Shown here piece by piece: positions 5,147 through 11,517 of a stretch of 11,517 nt of DNA; position 1 is the stretch's first letter; the number at the start of each line of letters is the position of its first letter. This DNA is from Blautia sp. (GTDB lineage Bacteria; Bacillota; Clostridia; Lachnospirales; Lachnospiraceae), in NCBI GenBank assembly GCA_017515945.1, contig JAFWDX010000171.1:1-11517 (forward strand), given 5' to 3'. A program made the translations under genes and the position numbers. The notes under the pieces are model-generated. The model saw only the letters and a program-made list of their open reading frames with translations. It was not told the DNA's origin and ran no database searches.

Positions 5147-6850
5147 ATGGCGAATAATCAGAACGCGCGTCTGGAGCGGCGTAAGTTCTTTTCGGATCCC
5201 ATCCTGGTGTCCATGATCGTGATCCTGATCGTCTTTCTGGCGCTCTTTATCCTGTATCCGCTCCTGATGCTGCTGCTCGACAGCGTATTTACGGAGGGAA
5301 AGGTGACGCTGGATGTGTTCCGCAGGGTGCTGAGCATGCAGCGCTTCCGGAAAGCATTTACAAACACGCTGGTGCTGGGCTTCATCGTCGGCCTGGCTTC
5401 CACGCTCATCGGCCTCCTCTTTGCATATGTGGAGGTCTATGTCAAGGTCCGCACAAAGGTGCTGGAAAAGCTCTTCGGAGTCGTCTCCATGCTGCCGGTC
5501 GTTTCGCCGCCCTTTGTGCTCTCTTTGTCCATGATCATGCTGTTCGGCCGGAGCGGACTGATCACACGTACGCTCCTGCATATCTATGACGCGGATGTTT
5601 ACGGCCTGAAAGGCATCGCCATCGTTCAGACACTGACCTTTTTCCCGGTCTGCTACCTGATGCTCAAGGGCCTGCTCAAAAATATCGACCCATCCCTGGA
5701 GGAGGCCACCCGGGACATGGGCGCCACCCGCTGGAAGGTCTTTACCAGCGTGACCCTGCCCCTGCTGCTGCCGGGCCTGGGCAATGCGTTCCTCGTGACA
5801 TTCATCGAGTCCGTGGCCGATTTCGCCAACCCCATGATGATCGGCGGCTCCTACGACACACTGGCCACCACCATTTACCTGCAGGTGACCGGGAGCTTTG
5901 ACTCCACAGGCGCCGCGGCCATGTCGGTGGTCCTGCTTTCCCTGACGGTGGTCCTCTTCCTGATCCAGAAATATTATCTGGAGCGCAAGACCGCCGCGAC
6001 CCTCACCGGCAAGGCGTCCCGTGAGCGGATGCTGATCACGGACAAGAGCGTGACCATCCCGCTGACGATTTTCTGTACGCTGGTGGCAGCCTTCGTCACA
6101 CTGATGTATATCATGGTTCCCTTTGGCGCTCTGTTTACGCTGTGGGGCCGCAATTACAGCCTGAGCCTGAAATGGTTCCAGTATATGTTCAAGACCAGCG
6201 GTCTCATCGCCTTCCGGGATTCCATCGTGCTTTCCCTGATCGCGGCGCCGCTCACGGCCCTTTTATCCATGGTGATCGCCTATCTGGTCGTCAAGCGGAA
6301 ATTCAAGGCAAAGGGCTTTATCGAGTTCGTTTCCATGCTGGCCATGGCCGTGCCGGGCACGGTGCTTGGTATCGGATATATCCGCGGCTATGCCAACGGT
6401 CTCTTCCGTACCGGTGTCATGCAGGGACTGTACGGCACAGGCCTGATCCTGATCATTGTGTTTATCGTCCGTTCCCTGCCCACGGGTACCCGGAGCGGGA
6501 TCTCCGCCCTGAGGCAGATCGACAAGTCCATCGAGGAGTCGGCCTATGACATGGGCGCGAATTCCGCCAGAGTGTTCACGACGGTGACCCTGCCCCTGAT
6601 CAAGGACTCCTTCTTCAGCGGCCTTGTCACCTCGTTTGTGCGGAGCATCACCGCGATCTCGGCGTTCATCCTGCTGGTGACGCCCCAGTACCTGCTCATC
6701 ACCTGCCAGATCAATGAACAGGCGGAGAAGGGCAATTACGGTGTGGCCTGCGCGTATGCCACGGTGCTGATCGTGATCACATATGGCATGGTCCTGATCA
6801 TGAACGGGCTGATCCGGATCTTTGGCACGAGCCGGGGAACCGGAGAGTAA
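5147..6850 (+). CDS. ABC transporter permease, fused two-domain (AfuB/FbpB type)
   Basis: A 567-residue membrane protein made of two tandem permease domains, so one chain supplies both channel halves. Hydrophobic segments occur at about 18-44, 72-95, 112-133, 157-175, 208-228, 258-275, then 302-330, 358-382, 393-412, 428-443, 490-512 and 535-557. Each half carries the cytoplasmic EAA loop that docks on the ATPase: EEATRDMGATRWKVFTSVTL (185-204) and EESAYDMGANSARVFTTVTL (463-482). Double-length permeases are typical of the FbpB/AfuB group for ferric iron, hexose-phosphates and some phosphonates. The start at 5147 is supported by AGGAGGG at 5134-5140. A left-truncated repeat follows the stop within about 10 bases. 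Confidence 0.9.
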   Translation: MANNQNARLERRKFFSDPILVSMIVILIVFLALFILYPLLMLLLDSVFTEGKVTLDVFRRVLSMQRFRKAFTNTLVLGFIVGLASTLIGLLFAYVEVYVKVRTKVLEKLFGVVSMLPVVSPPFVLSLSMIMLFGRSGLITRTLLHIYDADVYGLKGIAIVQTLTFFPVCYLMLKGLLKNIDPSLEEATRDMGATRWKVFTSVTLPLLLPGLGNAFLVTFIESVADFANPMMIGGSYDTLATTIYLQVTGSFDSTGAAAMSVVLLSLTVVLFLIQKYYLERKTAATLTGKASRERMLITDKSVTIPLTIFCTLVAAFVTLMYIMVPFGALFTLWGRNYSLSLKWFQYMFKTSGLIAFRDSIVLSLIAAPLTALLSMVIAYLVVKRKFKAKGFIEFVSMLAMAVPGTVLGIGYIRGYANGLFRTGVMQGLYGTGLILIIVFIVRSLPTGTRSGISALRQIDKSIEESAYDMGANSARVFTTVTLPLIKDSFFSGLVTSFVRSITAISAFILLVTPQYLLITCQINEQAEKGNYGVACAYATVLIVITYGMVLIMNGLIRIFGTSRGTGE

Positions 6851-6859
6851 TGACCGGGA

Positions 6860-6947
6860 TCCAGAAGGCCAGGCGCACTTTCAATGCGACGAGAGGAGCC
6901 TGGGCGTGGCCCCATAACTATGAAGGCGCTTGTGACTGAACAGTTAC
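6860..6947 (+). mobile_element. MITE-like repeat, left-truncated copy D
   Basis: Keeps the central hairpin GGCCAGGC/GCGTGGCC, the GTAACTGT-like arm (ATAACTAT, 6914-6921) and the full right end TGACTGAACAGTTAC (6933-6947). It lacks the left end and first hairpin. It starts about 10 bases after the permease stop and ends just before the ATPase ribosome binding site (GAGGAGG, 6954-6960). GTAA at 6847-6850 and TGAC at 6851-6854 could be a remnant of the left end, but this is not secure. Confidence 0.75.
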
Positions 6948-6968
6948 AGGACAGAGGAGGAAAAATTC

Positions 6969-8045
<1,077 letters not shown>

Positions 8046-8052
8046 AATAAAA

Positions 8053-8081
8053 ACCACACAGGGGACGGTTCTTTGTGTGGT
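8053..8081 (+). repeat. REP-like palindrome with GGGGACGGTT core
   Basis: ACCACACA (8053-8060) pairs with TGTGTGGT (8074-8081) around GGGGACGGTTCTT. No T-run follows on the + strand, but the A-rich flank on the left would give a T-run on the - strand. Hairpins with a GGGGACGGTTCT core recur in Firmicutes genomes in my recollection; the decamer GGGGACGGTT also occurs at 3108-3117. Confidence 0.6.
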
Positions 8082-8131
8082 ATACAATCGCAGAAATATA
8101 GCAGAATGTCGTATATCAAAGCTTTATTTGG

Positions 8132-8190
8132 CAGAGCCTCTGCATATACCGCGTTGAAAATGAGGTGCATTTTCCATTTATCTGATCGCG
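8132..8190 (-). repeat. Second repeat family, copy Y, split by MITE copy E
   Basis: In inverted orientation relative to 1936-2002: exact matches 8132-8153 (22 bases) and 8173-8187 (15 bases), with diverged sequence between. The family continues on the other side of copy E at 8337-8352 (GATCGCGTGAGTATAC, matching the complement of 1937-1950 with an indel). Confidence 0.7.
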
Positions 8191-8191
8191 C

Positions 8192-8336
8192 GTAACTGTT
8201 CAGTCAGCACCTCGCATGTACTGCGAGGTGCGTGAGACAAAAGCTGAACAGCCAAGGCCAGGCGCACTTTCAATGCAATGCAAGGAGTCTGAGCCTGGCC
8301 TCGTAATTGTGAAGGAGCTTGTGACTGAACAGTTAC
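8192..8336 (+). mobile_element. MITE-like repeat, full copy E with target duplication
   Basis: 145 bp, the best-preserved copy. The perfect 15-bp inverted ends are GTAACTGTTCAGTCA (8192-8206) and TGACTGAACAGTTAC (8322-8336). Flanks are GATCGCGC (8184-8191) and GATCGCGT (8337-8344), an 8-bp duplication with one difference. Hairpin 1: GCACCTCGCA/TGCGAGGTGC (8207-8216/8222-8231). Hairpin 2: AGGCCAGGC/GCCTGGCCT (8255-8263/8293-8301). Hairpin 3: GTAATTGT/ACAGTTAC (8303-8310/8329-8336). It carries no 21-bp module, so it probably shows the basic form. It lies in the guaA leader, unlike the copies at gene 3' ends. Confidence 0.92.
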
Positions 8337-8391
8337 GATCGCGTGAGTATACAGTATGGCTGATGCCTGTGTCCGGAGGGGAGGATGATTC

Positions 8392-9936
8392 ATGAAGAGA
8401 GAGACAGTGGTGGTACTGGATTTCGGAGGTCAGTATAATCAGCTGATCGCCCGCAGGGTGCGGGAGTGCGGCGTATACTGCGAGATCCATTCCTACCGTA
8501 CGGAACCTGAAAAGATAAAAGCCCTCCAGCCGAAGGGGATCATCCTTACCGGAGGACCGAACAGCTGCTATGACCCTGGGGCGCCGTCCTGTGATCCTGC
8601 GCTTTTTTCACTGGGCATACCAGTGCTGGGAATCTGCTATGGGGCCCAGCTCATGATGAATCTGCTGGGAGGTACCGTCGAGCGGGCCTGCATGCGGGAG
8701 TACGGGCGGATCGAGATCGCCGTGGATACGGAGTGCGAACTGTTTGCAGGGGTTTCTCCCCGGACCGTCTGCTGGATGAGTCACAATGATTATATCCGGA
8801 CGCCCGCGCCGGGATTTCAGATCTGCGCGGTCAGCAGTCACTGCCCTGTGGCGGCGGCTGAGGACTCGGAGAGACGGCTTTATGCGGTTCAGTTTCATCC
8901 GGAGGTGCTTCACACCGCCGAAGGTTCACGGATGATCGCCAATTTTGTTCTGCGGATCTGCGGTTGTGCAGGAGACTGGAAGATGGACGCCTTTGCCAGG
9001 GAGGCCATCGCACAGATCAGGGAAAAGGTGGGCAGCGGAAAAGCTCTTTGCGCGCTCTCGGGAGGCGTGGACTCGTCCGTGGCGGCCGTACTGATGGCCA
9101 GAGCCATCGGCACACAGCTGACCTGCGTTTTTGTGGATCACGGTCTGCTGCGCAAGGACGAGGGCGACGACGTGGAGGCTGTCTTTGGCCCTGCCGGTGA
9201 ATATGACCTCAATTTTATCCGTGTGGATGCGAAAGACCGTTTTTATGAAAAGCTCCGTGGCGTGACGGATCCTGAGAAAAAACGCAGGATCATCGGAGAA
9301 GAATTTATCCGCGTTTTTGAAGAAGAGGCAAAAAAGATCGGCGCTGTCGATTACCTGGTACAGGGGACGATCTATCCCGATGTCGTGGAAAGCGGGATGG
9401 GTGGAGAGTCGGCTGTGATCAAATCCCATCACAATGTCGGCGGTCTTCCCGCCAATGTGGATTTCAGGGAGATCATCGAGCCTCTGCGCACCCTCTTTAA
9501 GGATGAAGTGCGCGCGGTCGGTATGGAACTGGGCCTTCCCCGGCACCTGGTCATGCGCCAGCCCTTCCCTGGCCCCGGTCTGGGCGTACGGATTCTGGGT
9601 GAGGTGACCCCGGAAAAGGTCCATATGGTACAGGAAGCGGACGCCATCTGGCGTGAGGAGATCGCCCGCGCCGGCTGGGATGAAAAGGTGAACCAGTACT
9701 TTGCCGCCCTGACGGATATCCGCACCGTCGGCGTCATGGGCGACGAACGGACATATGACTACGCCATCGCGCTCAGGGCTGTCACCACATCTGACTTCAT
9801 GACCGCGGAGAGCGCCCAGATCCCCTGGGAGATCCTGCAGAAAGCGACCAGCCGGATCGTGAATGAGGTGCCGCATATCAACCGCGTGTTTTATGACTGC
9901 ACGGGAAAGCCGCCGGCTACGGTGGAGCTGGAATGA
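8392..9936 (+). CDS. guaA: GMP synthase (glutamine-hydrolysing)
   Basis: Makes GMP from XMP, ATP and glutamine, the last step of de novo GMP synthesis; cytoplasmic. The 514-residue length is typical. N-terminal class I glutamine amidotransferase domain: nucleophile Cys 82 in GICYGAQ, and the His 169/Glu 171 pair in FHPEV. ATP-pyrophosphatase domain: PP-loop SGGVDSS (223-229), [11 protein letters not shown] (247-257), [11 protein letters not shown] (324-334), HHNVGGLP (346-353) and [13 protein letters not shown] (392-404). The C-terminal dimerisation domain ends in the conserved pattern [19 protein letters not shown]. The ATG at 8392 follows GGAGGGGAGG (8375-8384). I could not recognise a purine or PRPP riboswitch in the leader, which is largely occupied by repeats. 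It appears monocistronic, with a terminator at 10054-10106. Confidence 0.97.
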   Translation: MKRETVVVLDFGGQYNQLIARRVRECGVYCEIHSYRTEPEKIKALQPKGIILTGGPNSCYDPGAPSCDPALFSLGIPVLGICYGAQLMMNLLGGTVERACMREYGRIEIAVDTECELFAGVSPRTVCWMSHNDYIRTPAPGFQICAVSSHCPVAAAEDSERRLYAVQFHPEVLHTAEGSRMIANFVLRICGCAGDWKMDAFAREAIAQIREKVGSGKALCALSGGVDSSVAAVLMARAIGTQLTCVFVDHGLLRKDEGDDVEAVFGPAGEYDLNFIRVDAKDRFYEKLRGVTDPEKKRRIIGEEFIRVFEEEAKKIGAVDYLVQGTIYPDVVESGMGGESAVIKSHHNVGGLPANVDFREIIEPLRTLFKDEVRAVGMELGLPRHLVMRQPFPGPGLGVRILGEVTPEKVHMVQEADAIWREEIARAGWDEKVNQYFAALTDIRTVGVMGDERTYDYAIALRAVTTSDFMTAESAQIPWEILQKATSRIVNEVPHINRVFYDCTGKPPATVELE

Positions 9937-10053
9937 GAAAACGCCCCAAAAAAGACGGTATTTATCTGGGGCTAAACAAATTCTGTTAAGCCCTGGTAAC
10001 ATGGCAACATTTCTTTGATATTCACTGCGTATTCGCTCATTTATACGACCTAA

Positions 10054-10106
10054 AAAACCTTACTGATCTTCAGAACAAAACTGGAGAATCGGTAAGGTTT
10101 TCTTTT
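10054..10106 (+). terminator. Intrinsic terminator after guaA
   Basis: AAAACCTTACTGAT (10054-10067) pairs with ATCGGTAAGGTTTT (10088-10101), 14 pairs including one G-T, with partial extra pairing towards the loop, followed by CTTTT. A weaker GCCCCA/TGGGGC pairing at about 9943-9973 lies closer to the stop. Confidence 0.85.
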
Positions 10107-10195
10107 GCCTTAATGTGGGGGGTGAAATTTGCTGACGGGTCTAATCTTCATCATTTTTCTTTGACATACACTCAGTTCCTGTGAGGGAGCGACCT

Positions 10196-10368
10196 TCACA
10201 TGATCTCGGGGAGATCCGTCTCGAAGAAGGTGCAGTGCCAGGAATCATATTCCTCTTTGGTAAACTTACCTTTTCAGCCTGCTCATACCACTTGCGCAGC
10301 AGGTCGAACATGGTGATCGAAACGCTTCCGGTATTCTTCGGATGCAGGCAGAGGGCACCATCAATATT
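10196..10368 (-). pseudogene. Frameshifted remnant of an unrecognised gene
   Basis: Read on the minus strand, the frame gives NIDGALCLHPKNTG, then MFDLLRKWYEQAEK. After a shift at about 10265-10272 (one base appears to be missing in AAAAGGTAAG) it continues KFTKEEYDSWHCTFFE to a stop at 10196-10198. The peptide composition looks like real protein and the break is a single base, but upstream there is a stop and no start. I do not recognise the family. Confidence 0.35.
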
Positions 10369-10609
10369 CTAAAGGGTATCTGTTAAAGAAAATGTATTTT
10401 TTGCCACTGCGCGATTGCGATGATATTCTGAGCGATAGAGGACAGAGCGCTTGCAGAGTAATTTGTGAGCGCTCTACTCTCTTTTCTTGTGCTAAAAATG
10501 TGGCGCAAAATCATCTTTCCGCACATAAGAATGATATGCAATATAGTGTCAGACAATCCGCAAGCAGCGGTAAAAGATTTTTATGACCGGCTTACATACG
10601 GAGGTAACG

Positions 10610-10735
10610 ATGCGAAAGGATACGAGGGACAATACCAGAAGGAGAAACTCAGCAAGTGCAAAGAAGTCTGTAGGGCATATGATGAGATTTAAGTCACTTA
10701 TGCAGATGCTTTTGAATGTAAAGGATTGTGTATAG
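10610..10735 (+). CDS. Possible small basic ORF, weakly supported
   Basis: A 41-codon frame starting at an ATG 5 bases after a strong GGAGGT site (10600-10605). It encodes an Arg/Lys-rich peptide beginning MRKDTRDNTRRR. A different frame over the same bases, ending at 10692, gives a more protein-like string (FYDRLTYGGNDAKGYEGQYQ), which may be the tail of a decayed gene. At most one reading is real. Confidence 0.2.
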   Translation: MRKDTRDNTRRRNSASAKKSVGHMMRFKSLMQMLLNVKDCV

Positions 10736-10896
10736 TATTTGGTTGAATAATCAATGCTGGATCTGCTGCTCCTGTGTTCTTTGAATACCTATTGTAATAT
10801 CACGGCTGAGATGAATGCTGTTGACGCATCTTGCTGCTCTTGTGATTCTGTGTTGACTTTATAATGATAAATTCATGTTGCGATTTTGCACTAGTG

Positions 10897-10925
10897 TTGA
10901 CATGGACAGCCGTTAGTGATAGAAT
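10897..10925 (+). promoter_or_regulatory. Near-consensus sigma-A promoter
   Basis: TTGACA (10897-10902), 17-base spacer, TAGAAT (10920-10925). Transcription would begin near 10932, about 40 bases before the GTG start of the downstream gene. Confidence 0.85.
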
Positions 10926-10971
10926 TATCTGTGTTTATATAGAAATACTAATCGGAAAGGAGGGATGAAAG

Positions 10972-11370
10972 GTGAAATTTGATTTTGATTGGAATTATAT
11001 AAACGCAGGTGCACCTTATGTAACAGTCAGTGAACTTGGTTTGGCCTTCAATTCACCATCGATTGCCATGTTGGGAGATCCGGAAGAAGTTGTCATTGGT
11101 TTCGATCAGGATAAAATGACAATCGGTATTATGGATGCAAAATACATGAGCGGTGCAAAAACATACGCTTTTCACAGCAGAATGCGAGCAGGGTGGATCA
11201 GGATTGGATGTAAAGAATTTGTAAAGTATCTATCTTCAATTTCGGGAATCAAATTCAGTCCGGCTAAGCGATTTGTGGCGAGATATGATAAAGAAGAACG
11301 GTTTTTATTTGTTACAATCAGAGAGGAGGAGATAGATAACGAAAAAAAGCAGGAAACAACAACTGAATAA
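10972..11370 (+). CDS. Hypothetical protein, 132 residues, unrecognised family
   Basis: Starts at GTG, with GGAAAGGAGGG (10953-10963) at good spacing; the nearby ATG at 10965 opens only a five-codon frame. The protein has no signal peptide or membrane segment. The first about 75 residues look like alternating strands (VTVSELGLAFNSPSIAMLG, then EEVVIGFDQDKMTIGIMDA). A helix-like CKEFVKYLSSISG (about 82-94) and the strand RFLFVTIREEE follow, with a charged tail. It is single-domain and cytoplasmic, preceded by its own strong promoter and followed at once by a long palindrome, so it is an independent unit. It is more AT-rich than the genes before it and lies beside gene debris, which suggests acquired DNA. 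Function unknown. Confidence 0.7.
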   Translation: MKFDFDWNYINAGAPYVTVSELGLAFNSPSIAMLGDPEEVVIGFDQDKMTIGIMDAKYMSGAKTYAFHSRMRAGWIRIGCKEFVKYLSSISGIKFSPAKRFVARYDKEERFLFVTIREEEIDNEKKQETTTE

Positions 11371-11375
11371 GACAA

Positions 11376-11415
11376 AAGCGCATTCTTAACTACTGCCAAT
11401 AGTTAAGATGCGCTT
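11376..11415 (+). terminator. Long palindrome after the hypothetical gene
   Basis: AAGCGCATTCTTAACTA (11376-11392) pairs with TAGTTAAGATGCGCTT (11400-11415), 16 pairs with one bulged T and a loop of seven bases. It begins 6 bases after the stop. No clear T-run follows, so it may protect or process the mRNA end rather than terminate alone. Confidence 0.6.
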
Positions 11416-11416
11416 A

Positions 11417-11477
11417 AGCCGTGTGCTATAATGAGCACAAATGTACATTATTATTATAGCACATCCACGGCTCTTTT
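11417..11477 (+). terminator. Second palindrome with T-run, containing a TATAAT box
   Basis: AGCCGTG plus TGCTATAAT (11417-11432) faces ATTATAGCACATCCACGGCT (11453-11472), with a four-base bulge on the right arm, followed by CTTTTC. The left arm contains TATAAT (11427-11432), and TTAAGA lies 18 bases before it (11403-11408), so a weak promoter reading out of the window is also possible. Confidence 0.5.
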
Positions 11478-11517
11478 CAAGTAAATGCTGTTGGGTGTAT
11501 TTTTATGCCCAAAATTA

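Larger units (their letters stand above)
10107..10971. other. AT-richer region of gene debris without an intact recognised gene
   Basis: About 865 bases between the guaA terminator and the next gene. It holds a frameshifted minus-strand remnant (10196-10368), an 8-bp inverted repeat AGAGCGCT/AGCGCTCT (10444-10451/10468-10475), short overlapping frames (about 10550-10735) and a promoter at its right end. No RNA gene recognised. Confidence 0.55.

Noticed and set aside
8046..8391. Purine or PRPP riboswitch before guaA
   Set aside because: I looked for the conserved purine-riboswitch core and found none; the leader consists of a REP-like hairpin, copy Y and copy E. A covariance-model search would settle it.
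8926..10002. 358-codon minus-strand open frame opposite guaA
   Set aside because: Shadow of a highly conserved gene, common in GC-rich coding sequence; no start signals or recognisable motifs.
10392..10586. 64-codon + frame in the spacer after guaA
   Set aside because: No ribosome binding site, overlaps other frames and an inverted repeat, and shows no protein-like pattern.

Overview
The window looks like chromosome of a Gram-positive Clostridia member, most likely a Lachnospiraceae-type gut anaerobe. Reasons: strong GGAGG ribosome-binding sites, sigma-A type promoters, Firmicutes-style small genes (DUF1292, DUF937), moderately GC-rich genes (roughly mid-50s % by eye) and AT-rich spacers. 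Species is not determined. All convincing genes are on the + strand.

Layout: (1) 1-697, araD (L-ribulose-5-phosphate 4-epimerase), lacking only the first bases of its start codon. (2) 895-1872, a two-gene unit: a PAP2-type membrane phosphatase and an acidic DUF1292 protein. (3) 2074-2904, a DUF937 protein with a Gln/Gly-Leu repeat tail, followed by two terminators. (4) 3753-8045, a three-gene ABC importer: secreted binding protein, fused double permease and ATPase. It has a clear promoter at 3471-3499 and an internal terminator or attenuator before the permease. The binding protein resembles the iron/hexose-phosphate (FbpA/AfuA) class, and sequence details favour a phosphorylated small molecule over iron. 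(5) 8392-9936, guaA (GMP synthase), closed by a strong terminator. (6) 10107-11517, an AT-richer region of gene debris, one unrecognised 132-residue gene behind a near-consensus promoter, and two back-to-back palindromes.

The most unusual content lies between the genes. A dispersed repeat with 15-bp terminal inverted repeats (GTAACTGTTCAGTCA / TGACTGAACAGTTAC) occurs as three full-length or expanded copies at gene ends (706-848, 2913-3099, 4844-5029), one further full copy (8192-8336), one left-truncated copy (6860-6947), one 49-bp minimal copy (3405-3453) and two fragments. Three copies are flanked by 8-bp target duplications (two perfect, one 7 of 8), so it is a MITE-like non-autonomous mobile element. 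All the long copies point the same way as the genes, and four begin within about 15 bases of a stop codon. One has its target duplication overlapping the stop codon of the binding-protein gene. Internal hairpins show paired base changes, suggesting that the folded form matters.

Two of the copies additionally carry a 21-bp module, four times in total, at three different internal positions, each time directly before AGG. One copy is itself inserted in a second repeat family whose uninterrupted relative lies in inverted orientation at 1936-2002. No transposase is encoded in the window.
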